Part shown: positions 1 through 8,341 of the stretch, one piece after another
How the letters are laid out: the number at the start of each line of letters is the position of its first letter
Position numbering within the stretch: the stretch's first letter is position 1
Assembly (NCBI RefSeq): GCF_001655685.1
Contig: NZ_LYVF01000002.1
Location: 1 to 64,000, forward strand
Source: Desulfotomaculum copahuensis
GTDB taxonomy: Bacteria; Bacillota; Desulfotomaculia; Desulfotomaculales; Desulfovirgulaceae
Direction: 5' to 3'
DNA: 64,000 nucleotides
Translations under genes and position numbers: made by a program
The notes under the pieces: generated by a model
What the model was told of the DNA's origin: nothing
The model's database searches: none
Seen by the model: only the letters and a program-made list of their open reading frames with translations

Positions 1-38
1 AACTTTTTTGCTGCCTTGCTTATGGTTAATAGTTCCAT
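1..38 (-). CDS. 5' end of a small gene, possibly a helix-turn-helix (excisionase/antitoxin-like) protein, cut by the window edge
   Basis: Only twelve codons are visible, reading MELLTISKAAKK from an ATG at 38. That opening resembles the first helix of MerR/excisionase-type or antitoxin DNA-binding domains, but twelve residues cannot establish a family. The ATG falls about seven bases after a good -10 box, so the transcript would be leaderless; no SD site is seen. It occupies the place directly after cas7 where cas5 would be expected. Confidence 0.35.
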   Translation of the reverse strand, partial: MELLTISKAAKK

Positions 39-44
39 GGATTC

Positions 45-73
45 ATGGTAAATGTTTTGTTATGTTTTGTCAA
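45..73 (-). promoter_or_regulatory. sigma-A-type promoter, TTGACA-N17-TACCAT
   Basis: On the minus strand a perfect -35 box TTGACA (73-68) is followed by a 17-base spacer and TACCAT (50-45). The predicted start point coincides with the ATG of the gene cut at the window edge. It lies downstream of cas7, so that gene has its own promoter and is not simply the next cas operon gene. Confidence 0.6.
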
Positions 74-131
74 TACTTATCGACCTGTCTGAAGCTGCTT
101 CTTACCTCCGGAAGCATATTCGCCGTCCAAA

Positions 132-1055
132 TCAACCGGCCACCATTTCCCGCGCCCGGGCAAAGACACGGTGCACCGGCCAGACGGCCACCCCTTCCGC
201 CTCGACCAGCGCGATAACCTGATCACCGTTGGAAACCACTTCCGGAGTATAACCGAAGAGAACCTCATGCCCCAGTTCCCTGTGTTCCTGCAAAGCGTAC
301 CGCAACAGGTCCAGTTTCACTTCGCCCCGCCCGTTCAATTCCAGCGCCTTCAAGCCGCGTTGATTGTAGGCGGGCTGGAAAGTCATGAGCACAACATCCG
401 GGGACAGCGAGGCGGCGGCCCGGGCCTGCTTGGCGAAGCCGCTCAGGTTGAAGACGGCGTCCAGCACGGCCCGCACCCTTTCCGCCCGTTCTTCAGCCGG
501 TATATGCACAGCTTCCTCCCAGCCGGCAAAGTGCTGCTCTTTCCCCTTGCCTTCCATGCGCGGCACGCGCACCAGACCGATATTGGCCATGTCGATAACC
601 AGACCGAAACGGTATATGTTATTCATCATCTGAACGTGCGCGATGCGCATGTCGGTGCTTTTTCGTTCTTTCTTTTCCACTGTGCTGCTGCGGGTGAGCA
701 GGTCGGTCACGATTTCCCCGGGAATCTGTCCCAGGCCGGGCGATACCTTGAGCGGCGACCAGCGGCGCTGGCCCCCCACATCCTCTTCAGTGGCCAGAAA
801 GCCCCTGATATCGCAGCCCCAGCATTCCCGCACATTGGTGCAGGGCAGTTCGGGGGTGCACAGGAATTTATCCGGATAACTGCGGGCCATGGTTTCAAAA
901 ATGGCCGTGCGGGTGGACTGGCCGGAAATATAGGGCTTGCGCCCGTGGTCGTAGGTCTTTAATTCATTGAGGTTGCCGCTGCCCTCACCGGAATTTAAAT
1001 TGCTCAAATCAGCCCGGGCCAGCCAGACCAAACTGATGCATTTCAGGTCTTCCAT
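132..1055 (-). CDS. cas7: CRISPR-associated protein Cas7, Cst2/DevR family (type I-B backbone subunit)
   Basis: Cas7 subunits coat the crRNA spacer and form the backbone of the Cascade surveillance complex. The 307-residue product has the family opening (WLARADLSNLNSGEGSGN), the segment KPYISGQSTRTAIFETM that matches the conserved RNA-binding entry of DevR/Cst2 proteins, and a four-cysteine cluster around residues 65-80 (pattern CxxxxxCxxxxxCxxC). An SD site GGAGGTG precedes the ATG. It starts 17 bases after the cas8 stop and is surely co-transcribed with cas8. No cas5 follows: the next 94 bases end in a new promoter. Family known; assignment to the Cst (Tneap) I-B branch is inference from cas7 and cas8 together. 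Confidence 0.85.
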   Translation of the reverse strand: MEDLKCISLVWLARADLSNLNSGEGSGNLNELKTYDHGRKPYISGQSTRTAIFETMARSYPDKFLCTPELPCTNVRECWGCDIRGFLATEEDVGGQRRWSPLKVSPGLGQIPGEIVTDLLTRSSTVEKKERKSTDMRIAHVQMMNNIYRFGLVIDMANIGLVRVPRMEGKGKEQHFAGWEEAVHIPAEERAERVRAVLDAVFNLSGFAKQARAAASLSPDVVLMTFQPAYNQRGLKALELNGRGEVKLDLLRYALQEHRELGHEVLFGYTPEVVSNGDQVIALVEAEGVAVWPVHRVFARAREMVAG

Positions 1056-1071
1056 AAATATTCACCTCCGG

Positions 1072-2727
1072 TTATGCTTGCTCTTTTTTACTCTCCGCCT
1101 TTTCCGCCGGCTGAGCGCGCAAGGCTGAAATGCAGGCGTAAATCAGCAGGATATCCCGGACGGCTTCAATATTTTCCGCCGTCACACTGCTCAAAATGTT
1201 TTCCACCCGCGCTTCGCCGGGAAGCAGCAGGTCCGGGCCGCCTTCCTTCCTGCTTCCCGCCCGGAGTTTATACATCTTGAAAAAGGCTTCACTCAACACT
1301 CCGCGCAGGGCGCCGGCATCCGGCGCATTGTTCAGCCGGGTCAACAGGGCTATGTCTTCCCGGAAATTGGCCCCGATGGTACGCCCGATCACCTTCAAAT
1401 CTTCCATTAGTTTTGCTTCCAGCAATCGATCCACCTCCCCCGCGGCATAATCAATAAATTCCTCAAAAAACAGCCAGGCCTGCCCGGTGGACCAGACCCG
1501 GTTACCCGGCGCCCGGTTTTCCTTAAGTAAACCGAACAGGCCGCGCCCGACCCGGGTCCAGTCCCGCTGGACGATTCCCCGGGCCAGGTCGTCGGCCAGG
1601 CGGGCATCCCGCGTTGAAACAGCGCCGAAAAAGGTGGTATGCAGGTTGCCCAACCGGTCCTTGCCCGGACCGTAAGTCAGCCCCCGTACCAGGCTGAACA
1701 GCCGGTGATCCACTGTCAGCAGGTTGAAGTGGGCGAAACTGACATTTTGCCCCTTGCTGTAGCGGATTACCACCCAGCGGCTTAAACGTGGCAATTCTTC
1801 CGTGGTCAGCGCCGGCTCCTCGCAATAGTCTTCACTTTCCGGCTGGTAGCGGTGTATGATGGAAAAATAAATGCCGATCAATGCTTGATACAGGGCGGGA
1901 TGGCGCAAATCCCGGATATTGGTGCGGTAGCTTGGCAAACCCGGATCCAGCAGGTCCAGCAGGCGGGCCTGGGTATTGGCAAAGATTTTATGCAGCACCC
2001 GCAGGTCGTCCGTCAGCGGCAGCAGCAGGTGAGTCGCTTTTTGCCCTTCAATGAAATAGGGCGTGTTATCATGCACGGTGGCAAAGATATTCAACATGTT
2101 GCAGGTGGGACACATGGCGCCGGTGGTTACTGTGCTCAAGTACCCCCGCACCCGGTTGTTGTGATGTTGATTGTAAAACGGATTCTTGTTCTGCCGCATC
2201 TCCGGGCAAACAGCGGCCGGGGCGTGGCGGCCGCAAAGCCGGCATTGCTCACCGTTCGCCGTTTCCTGAACTTGTTGGGTCAAAAAGTTGCTGATCGCCG
2301 TTTTAAGTTCGGCGCCCAGTTTCAGCCAGTCGTTTTTTAGACCGGTGTAATTACGTCGCAAACTGACCGTGGCCTGCGCCCCGGGCGTCAGACCGGCATC
2401 CTTGACCGCCTGCCTTTCCTGCCCCGAAAGAGCGACAGTATGGGCCGGATCGCAAAAGCCGTCCGCGCCGGGGATGCGGTAGTCCAAGCCGAGCACTTTC
2501 ATTTCCACCGCCGGCAGAATCAAATCGTTCAACCTGGCCTGTAAATATTCAAACAACACCTCCCCGTACCGCCCGGGCTCCACGTACGGTTTAACGCGTA
2601 ATTCCAGCCGGCCTTCCGTCAGCCGGCAAACGGAGAAGTAGCGGTGATGCTGACCGGCCAGATGATAAAAAGCCGCCAGGCCCCAGTCCATCCATGGATC
2701 GCCGGTGCGGAAGAGAACTATGTCCAC
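1072..2727 (-). CDS. cas8: CRISPR-associated large subunit Cas8, Cst1-like (type I-B)
   Basis: The large subunit of type I Cascade normally recognises the PAM and recruits Cas3. The protein is 551 residues, a usual Cas8b length. The best visible signature is a treble-clef-like zinc site in the first half (CRLCG, then CPTC about 50 residues later), as in Cst1/Csh1-type Cas8. I chose the GTG at 2727 rather than the in-frame GTG at 2736, because the SD site GGGGAGG sits 8 bases before the former and overlaps the latter. Cas8 families diverge fast, so the call also rests on position between cas6 and cas7. A 566-base leader separates it from cas6. Confidence 0.75.
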   Translation of the reverse strand: MDIVLFRTGDPWMDWGLAAFYHLAGQHHRYFSVCRLTEGRLELRVKPYVEPGRYGEVLFEYLQARLNDLILPAVEMKVLGLDYRIPGADGFCDPAHTVALSGQERQAVKDAGLTPGAQATVSLRRNYTGLKNDWLKLGAELKTAISNFLTQQVQETANGEQCRLCGRHAPAAVCPEMRQNKNPFYNQHHNNRVRGYLSTVTTGAMCPTCNMLNIFATVHDNTPYFIEGQKATHLLLPLTDDLRVLHKIFANTQARLLDLLDPGLPSYRTNIRDLRHPALYQALIGIYFSIIHRYQPESEDYCEEPALTTEELPRLSRWVVIRYSKGQNVSFAHFNLLTVDHRLFSLVRGLTYGPGKDRLGNLHTTFFGAVSTRDARLADDLARGIVQRDWTRVGRGLFGLLKENRAPGNRVWSTGQAWLFFEEFIDYAAGEVDRLLEAKLMEDLKVIGRTIGANFREDIALLTRLNNAPDAGALRGVLSEAFFKMYKLRAGSRKEGGPDLLLPGEARVENILSSVTAENIEAVRDILLIYACISALRAQPAEKAESKKEQA

Positions 2728-3293
2728 TTTTTTCACCTCCCCTAGAAGCGGTTTTCACCCGTCAATCAGTGGCAGTTGCACTTGAAACATACCTCCCGGT
2801 AAACACCCCCCAATGAAACATCCCGGCGTCCGTCAAATTAACCGGCCGGCCGTTACCCCACAAGACGCCTGGTTTGGAGCTATCTTGGCTGTACCCGCCC
2901 CTCTGAATAAATGTCAGCACTTCCCGGCCTTGCGGCAGCCGCCCCGGAGTTGGCGTTTCGGCAATATTCATCCCCCTGAAAACATGTTAGCACTGCATTG
3001 CGAAAGCAGTTTGACAGGGGACATTTATTCAAGCAAAAATATATCACCGGACGGCGGCAAATTTTTTTCGTGTTTGCACCAATTCACGCCGGTAATGCAA
3101 CCGTCCGGGGATTGAGGGTTTTACAGCGCCCCGCACAGATATATATTAAACGACCGCCGGGATTCCGGCAGTCCCCCGTATTGGCGCTCGACATTACCCG
3201 GACCCGGTGTCCAGACCGCCCGGCTGATCGCACGACAGGCAAAAAAGCCGGGGCTATGACCATCTTCCATTGCGGGCAGGCGAAGAACCACGT
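2728..3293 (-). other. 566-base gap between cas6 and cas8, with a possible decayed IS right end
   Basis: No convincing gene is present. The minus-strand stretch 2970-2760 is rich in paired G and C tracts and reminds me of the structured 3' ends of TnpB elements; this is weak pattern recognition. A 69-codon frame (2971-2762) over it lacks a properly spaced SD and is not called. An inverted repeat CCGGACGG/CCGTCCGG brackets an AT-rich loop at about 3047-3107. No CRISPR repeats are seen. Confidence 0.3.
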
Positions 3294-4073
3294 TTACCCG
3301 ATCATTTCCGCCTGTCCCAAACCCATGGTCACCTTGTAGCCCACTCCGGCCAGGGAGGCGTAACGGGCCAGTGTCTGGAGCTGCCCGGCGTGAAAATCCG
3401 GGTAACGGAGCGGCAGCCGGTAGCTGCAGCGGCCGGTGAAACCGACGATGCTGTAACGATCGAAGGCGACCATTTCCGTACGCAGTTCGTAGCGGCTGAC
3501 CAGCAGGTCGCCGAAATCCGTATCCGTGTGCAGTTGCACCGGGCTGAAGCTGTTCCAGCGCTGCCGCAGGCTGCCGAAAACCCGCTCCGGCAGGGGAAAG
3601 ACTATTTGCGTGCCCAGTTGGCGAAATGAAGTGGGGGAACGGAAGGCGATGGTGATTTCCCGGGGCGGGCGGGGTCCGGTCAAAATGTCCTGGTAGGTGA
3701 GGCCGTCCGGACAAGACCCGGTTACCGTTTCACCGCGGAACTCCGCCGTGCCCAGGCGCACCGCCATGCCCGGCCAGTATCCGGCCAGCCGGTCAGCCAG
3801 GGCGCACATTTCCGTGTTCAGACAGGAAAGGGTGAACCGGTACTGTTTCTCCGTTTCACAATGCAGGCTGCCCTTTTCCCGCCGGCCGGGGCCGGTCAGC
3901 GGGGAAAGGGCGAACGGCTTGTCCGCCGCTTCATGGATTTCTGTGACCAGAGCGGGCTCAAAGTCACGCAGCAGACTGAACAGCAGGCCGTGCAGCTCGG
4001 CGCCGCCCAGGCCCCTGACCGCACCGGCCCGCCGGCAGGCGGCGGTAAAGGTGTACTTTTGCAGTTCGGTCAA
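3294..4073 (-). CDS. cas6: CRISPR pre-crRNA endoribonuclease Cas6
   Basis: Cas6 cuts CRISPR repeat transcripts to release mature crRNAs and stays on the 3' hairpin. The 259-residue protein carries the diagnostic C-terminal ferredoxin-fold signature: LARYASLAGVGYKVTMGLGQAEMIG gives AxxxGVGYK...GxGQ at about residues 232-256. The N-terminal half is more variable, as usual. The start is a TTG at 4073; the nearest SD-like purines (AAGAAAGGA) lie in a structured repeat upstream, with a second GGTGG tract closer. It is the first of the three cas genes and follows recQ after 160 bases. No array or cognate repeat is visible in the window, so its substrate is unknown. Confidence 0.85.
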   Translation of the reverse strand: MTELQKYTFTAACRRAGAVRGLGGAELHGLLFSLLRDFEPALVTEIHEAADKPFALSPLTGPGRREKGSLHCETEKQYRFTLSCLNTEMCALADRLAGYWPGMAVRLGTAEFRGETVTGSCPDGLTYQDILTGPRPPREITIAFRSPTSFRQLGTQIVFPLPERVFGSLRQRWNSFSPVQLHTDTDFGDLLVSRYELRTEMVAFDRYSIVGFTGRCSYRLPLRYPDFHAGQLQTLARYASLAGVGYKVTMGLGQAEMIG

Positions 4074-4082
4074 ACAACCCCA

Positions 4083-4200
4083 CCGTTCCTTTCTTTATGG
4101 AAAAATGTTCCTATCAAGAAACTCCTGCCTCATCGACCCGTGACCGAACGGTTTCCCGCCCCGCCGGTGGAAGCTCCACCGGCGTGAATTCCCGGACGTC
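4083..4200 (-). mobile_element. Structured repeat resembling a TnpB (IS200/IS605) right end, forming the cas6 leader
   Basis: Read on the minus strand, this block contains a GC-rich hairpin, then GGTCGATGAGGCAGGAGT, then a terminal hairpin (TTTCTT...AAGAAA). The order and the GATGAGGCAGGA core match what I know of right ends/omega-RNA scaffolds of IS200/IS605 tnpB elements. No tnpB gene is present. A second copy lies before maoC (17308-17517), with about 80% identity by eye, and the two end in the same 17 bases (CATAAAGAAAGGAACGG). That block carries the SD of the downstream gene. The IS identity is inference; the duplication is directly visible. Confidence 0.5.
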
Positions 4201-4232
4201 CGGGGCTCCTTACCGCATTAAACTGCACGCAT

Positions 4233-6527
4233 TTATTCATCCGGATCTTCCTTCTTCTGGAGCAGGGCCGCCTGCACATATTTAATCGCACTGTATGGTA
4301 TTTCTTCCGGCAGCAGCTCCTTAACCGGTTTCAGGCGGGCCAGGCCAACCTGCTCCATCGCCCGGTAGATCTGCTGCCGCACTTCCCAGGGCACCAGATC
4401 CTGCACCGGAATGCGTCCGGCGTTCACCAGCCTGGCCAGATAGGCTTCCACGGTGGCCGTGGTCCGGCTCAACCTGGCCGCTATCTCTTCAGCGCCCAGC
4501 CCCTGCCGGAACAGTTCCTCCACCTGCGCCGCCCGTTTGCCAATGATACGGCCGCGAGCCGGCGCGGCATCCTGTTCCGCCGGCGCACCGGCCATCTCCC
4601 GGCGCAACCCCTCCGTGCCGGCCGGGTTGCCGGCGCCATCTTCCGTCCATGCGTTACCCGCTTCCCGGCCGGCTTCCGTTTCGCGCGCCGGCCCGTCCGC
4701 GCCGGCCGCCCGGCGCACCGGCCCGGACCGGCCGTCCACCACCGGCAGGGGCTCCCCCCTGGCCAGCGCTGCTTTGCCGGCCGCCGTCAGCACCACCACC
4801 GGGTATTCCGCTCCTTCCGCAGCCAGGTAGCCGTCGCCCAGCAGGCGGTCGATCAGCGCCAGCACATCCCGGTCCCTCCTGCCGGCCAGCTTGCCGAAAT
4901 TGCGCAGGTGACGATAATTGGCGCCCTGCATTTCTTTGGCCTGCGAACCACGCAAAATGGCGGCCAGTTTGTTCCGGCCCAGCGGCCGGGGCAGTTCGGC
5001 CACCAGGGCCAGCACCGGCAAAGGCTCGCCGGACAGGCGCACCGCGCCGCGCATCACCCGGTAGCAGTTGTCACAGCATTGTTCCGGCCGGGAGGCCGGT
5101 TCTTCGCCGAAGTACTCCAGCAGGCCGGCCCGCCGGCAGCGGGTGGCATTGATCCAGTTGATCAGCGCATTCAGCCTTTCCTTGCGTTCCGCCGCCCGCC
5201 GGGCCGCTTCCCGGAGGACAGTCCCGGCCCGTGCAGCATCCAGGGTATGTTTGCCCGTTTCCAGGGTCACCGCCGCCGGATCCCGGTCCAGCAGGCGATA
5301 GACATCCAGCTTTTCCAGCTGGCTGATGATCAGGCGCAGCTGCGTCTCGCTGATTTTATGTACCGCCAGCTGTTCCAGGGGAATCGTCACCCGGCCGTCA
5401 CGCATGTTGTCCCGGCAGAGGCGCCAAAAGGCGGCCAGTACATCCCGGTTCACCGTATCGTTGTTGATCATCCACTCCTGCACGGCCCGGTCCCGGGCCT
5501 GGTAAAAAAGCAGGCAGTCCGCCGGCCGCCCGTCCCGGCCGGCCCGCCCGATCTCCTGGTAGTAGGCTTCCAGGGAGGCGGGCGGGTTATAGTGCACCAC
5601 AAAGCGGATGTCCTCCTTGTCGATGCCCATGCCGAAAGCGTTGGTGGCCACCACCACGGGCAGGCCGCCCCGGATGAACTCCTCCTGGATGCGGGTGCGC
5701 GCCGCCGCCTCCAGCCCGGCGTGGTAGCAGGCCGCCGGCAGGCGCAGCGTGTCGTTCAGCCACGCCGCCACCGCAGCGGCCTCCTTGCGGGTGGCGGTGT
5801 AAATAATGCCCGTTTCCCGCCGGCCGGCCAGGAAGTTGCGCAGCCCGGCCAGCCGCTCCTTTTCGTCGTTTACTTTACGTACGGAAATGAACAGGTTCGG
5901 CCGGTCGCTGCCCCCGAGCACCCGCCGGGCCTGCGGGATTTCCAGCTGCCGGACGATGTCCTGCTGCACCCGCGGGGTGGCGGTGGCGGTGAGGGCGAGC
6001 ACCCGGGGACGGACGGACAGCTGCTGATAAAATCCGGCGATGGATAAATAGTCGGGCCGGAAGTCGTGCCCCCACTGGGAAACACAGTGCGCTTCGTCCA
6101 CCACGAGCAGATCAATCCCGGTCCGGCCGATCCGCTCCAGAAAGAAACGGTTGCGCAGGCGTTCCGGGGCTACATAGAGCAGCTTGATGCCGCCTTTTTC
6201 CACCGCCTGCAGCCGTTCGCGCTGTTCCTCCGGGGTCAGCTGGCTGTTGACGAAAGCGGCCTGGCGCAGGTTCTTCTCCCACAGGCCGTCCACCTGGTCT
6301 TTCATCAGCGCCACCAGCGGGGAGACGACCAGGGTCAGGCCGGGCAGCAACAGCGCCGGCAGCTGGTAGCAAAGGGACTTGCCGCCGCCGGTGGGCATCA
6401 CCGCCAGCACGTCCTCCCCGCCCAGCACCGCCCGGATGACCTCCCGCTGGCCGGGCCGGAAGGAGGAAAAATTGAAATAACGGCGCAGGGCGTCTTCCAG
6501 CGCCTGTCCGGAAACATCTACGGTCAA
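4233..6527 (-). CDS. recQ: ATP-dependent DNA helicase RecQ
   Basis: RecQ unwinds forks, D-loops and gapped DNA. Superfamily-2 motifs are intact: PTGGGKS (Walker A), VVDEAHCVSQWGHDFRPDY (DEAH and the RecQ aromatic loop), TATAT, and the motif VI region EIGRAGRDG. The zinc module (CR...CCDNC, about residues 455-480), an RQC winged helix and a C-terminal helix-turn-helix domain follow. Residues about 597-657 are a Gly/Ala/Arg-rich insert absent from typical RecQ, bringing the length to 764. Translation probably begins at the TTG at 6527, since GAGGTGAT lies 7 bases upstream. It is co-oriented with cas6 160 bases downstream, the only full helicase in this neighbourhood; a functional link is speculative. 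Confidence 0.95.
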   Translation of the reverse strand: MTVDVSGQALEDALRRYFNFSSFRPGQREVIRAVLGGEDVLAVMPTGGGKSLCYQLPALLLPGLTLVVSPLVALMKDQVDGLWEKNLRQAAFVNSQLTPEEQRERLQAVEKGGIKLLYVAPERLRNRFFLERIGRTGIDLLVVDEAHCVSQWGHDFRPDYLSIAGFYQQLSVRPRVLALTATATPRVQQDIVRQLEIPQARRVLGGSDRPNLFISVRKVNDEKERLAGLRNFLAGRRETGIIYTATRKEAAAVAAWLNDTLRLPAACYHAGLEAAARTRIQEEFIRGGLPVVVATNAFGMGIDKEDIRFVVHYNPPASLEAYYQEIGRAGRDGRPADCLLFYQARDRAVQEWMINNDTVNRDVLAAFWRLCRDNMRDGRVTIPLEQLAVHKISETQLRLIISQLEKLDVYRLLDRDPAAVTLETGKHTLDAARAGTVLREAARRAAERKERLNALINWINATRCRRAGLLEYFGEEPASRPEQCCDNCYRVMRGAVRLSGEPLPVLALVAELPRPLGRNKLAAILRGSQAKEMQGANYRHLRNFGKLAGRRDRDVLALIDRLLGDGYLAAEGAEYPVVVLTAAGKAALARGEPLPVVDGRSGPVRRAAGADGPARETEAGREAGNAWTEDGAGNPAGTEGLRREMAGAPAEQDAAPARGRIIGKRAAQVEELFRQGLGAEEIAARLSRTTATVEAYLARLVNAGRIPVQDLVPWEVRQQIYRAMEQVGLARLKPVKELLPEEIPYSAIKYVQAALLQKKEDPDE

Positions 6528-6768
6528 GGGAAATCACCTCGAAAGGACTCCCATAAAAATAAACAAGAGCATTATTTTCATGCTTCCGCCCGGCAACAGC
6601 GATCATAACCGGCAGTGACGGGTATTAAATCCTGCACTTACCGGGCGGCAGAGGCTGCCGGCCGCAGCGGTTCCTTGTGCGGCCGGAAAGTCCCGGCCGG
6701 CTGCAATGCTATCCGGCGCAGGCGGCACAGCGGTTCCACAGGCCACCGGACGGCGCGGCGGCACCCGG

Positions 6769-7953
6769 TCAACCGCCGACAATAACCACGTCGTCGGGAT
6801 AGCTGGTCAGCCGCTCCAGGCCGTCCGGGGTGACCGCGAAGGTGTTTTCCACTCCCACCGCCCCGCGGCCGGGGAAGATGAACTTGGGCTCCACTGCCAG
6901 GGTCATGCCGGCCTGCAGGGGTTCCTTCATACCCCGGCCGAGCACGGGCCATTCGTTCAGCTCCAGGCCGATGCCGTGCCCGACGAATTTCACCTGGTCG
7001 CCGTAACCCATAAAGTGCCCGCCCAGGCCGGCCTTGACAGCCATGTCAAGCGCCAGCCCGTACAGCTCGTCCCCGGTCACCCCCGGCCGGGCGGCGGCCG
7101 CTATGGCGTCCTGAATGGCCACCGCCGTCCGGTGGGCGGCAAGCAAGTCGCCGGACAGCGAACCGATGGCGAAAACACGCGTCATGTCCACCTGGTAGCC
7201 GTTGACCACCCCGACATAATCCACCATCACCGGGTCACCGGCGGCAATCACATGCCGGCCCACCCCGAAAGGAAAGGCCGGAGTAAGCCCGGGACCGCCC
7301 AGCGGACTGTCAAAGTAGCTGGACACCCCGCCGCTGGGGCCGGCCAGCAGGCAGCCGTAGAAAAACTCCTGGTTGAACCCGCGCACCCGGATCAGGCCGG
7401 TATGACCGGCCCGTCGGGCGGCCGCCTCCACCGCCGCAGCCAGTTCATACTCGCTCATCCCCTCCTGCAGCAGGTCCGGAATGCGGGCATAAACGCCGTC
7501 CATCATGGCGGCCGATTCTTTCATCAAATTGATTTCAGCCGTCGATTTGACCATCCGCAAAGTCCTGATCTGCGGTGAGCAGTCGACGATGCGGCTGGTA
7601 AAAATCTTTTCGTAGCGCCGGAACAGGGCCACCGGCAGCACGTCCAGTTCCATGCCCAGCACCGCCGGCATTTTCAGCCCGCGGGCGGCCAGGACATCGG
7701 GTATGCCGGCCGGTTTACTCAAAGGAACCACATCCGCCGGCACCCGGGAGGGGTCTATGCGCCCCATACTGCGCCGCACCGTCAATACCGCCCGGCCGCG
7801 CGCCGGGACATACAGGCGGGCATCCTGATAAGTGCCGCAAAAATAGACCAGATCGGCGCTTTGCAGGATCAACGCGCCGTCCATACCGTCACGGCATAAA
7901 AGCTCCTGCAGTGCCGCCACTCTGGACAGCAACCCGTGCAAACAGGTCACCAT
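6769..7953 (-). CDS. M24-family aminopeptidase (Xaa-Pro dipeptidase/aminopeptidase P type)
   Basis: This is a cytosolic dinuclear-metal peptidase of the creatinase/prolidase fold, 394 residues. An N-terminal creatinase-like domain (about 1-150) precedes the pita-bread catalytic domain. Expected ligands are all visible: Asp in VDYVG, Asp in QVDMTR, His in VGHGIGLELNE, Glu in AVEPKF and Glu in GVENTF. The family removes N-terminal residues before proline or splits Xaa-Pro dipeptides; substrate cannot be told from sequence. The product begins MVTCLHGLLSRV, with an SD-like GGCGGTGA five bases ahead. It stands alone, divergent from the GH18 gene. Confidence 0.85.
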   Translation of the reverse strand: MVTCLHGLLSRVAALQELLCRDGMDGALILQSADLVYFCGTYQDARLYVPARGRAVLTVRRSMGRIDPSRVPADVVPLSKPAGIPDVLAARGLKMPAVLGMELDVLPVALFRRYEKIFTSRIVDCSPQIRTLRMVKSTAEINLMKESAAMMDGVYARIPDLLQEGMSEYELAAAVEAAARRAGHTGLIRVRGFNQEFFYGCLLAGPSGGVSSYFDSPLGGPGLTPAFPFGVGRHVIAAGDPVMVDYVGVVNGYQVDMTRVFAIGSLSGDLLAAHRTAVAIQDAIAAAARPGVTGDELYGLALDMAVKAGLGGHFMGYGDQVKFVGHGIGLELNEWPVLGRGMKEPLQAGMTLAVEPKFIFPGRGAVGVENTFAVTPDGLERLTSYPDDVVIVGG

Positions 7954-8341
7954 TGTTCACCGCCTTTCGTTCTATGAGCATCCGGAACCCGGCCGCCAAC
8001 CATACTTGTCCCCTGATATGTCAAATGCGGGCATGATGCTGCCGCTTCTTCAAAATTTCAAGCGCAGCCGGGACCGGGCGGCTGTCACACTCCGCCCGGA
8101 CGGATTGCTGCCGGAACAATACACCGCACCGCTTCATCAAAATGATCCGGCACCAAGCATTTCGGTGTACAATTCGCGCCTCAACCGCCACTCCCTGCCC
8201 GGCGATGGCGAATATTTTAAAATCCGTCCAAAAAGACGGGCTGCTGGCACCTTTTTACCCTCGTTCCTTTTCATTCCGCTCATACCCCGGCCGGATTACA
8301 AGCAAACTAAACAAAACCAATTGCGGAAGGAATGGGTGAAA
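7954..8341. promoter_or_regulatory. 388-base divergent intergenic region between the M24 peptidase and the GH18 lipoprotein
   Basis: It must carry both promoters, but no near-consensus sigma-A pair stands out. A GGCGAATATTTT stretch near 8208-8219 resembles a sigma-H -10 element but lacks an AGGA -35 box. No gene or RNA fold is recognised. Confidence 0.3.

Noticed and set aside
2762-2971. 69-codon leftward frame between cas6 and cas8
   Set aside because: The G-rich tract touches the start codon without spacing, the composition is non-protein-like and the region looks like structured RNA or IS remnant.
1-4300. CRISPR repeat array near the cas genes
   Set aside because: No regularly spaced 28-37 base repeats are present here or elsewhere in the window.
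4908-6047. 379-codon rightward frame opposite recQ
   Set aside because: It is the antisense shadow of a strongly conserved helicase gene, rich in Gln/Gly/Pro, with no SD or family resemblance.
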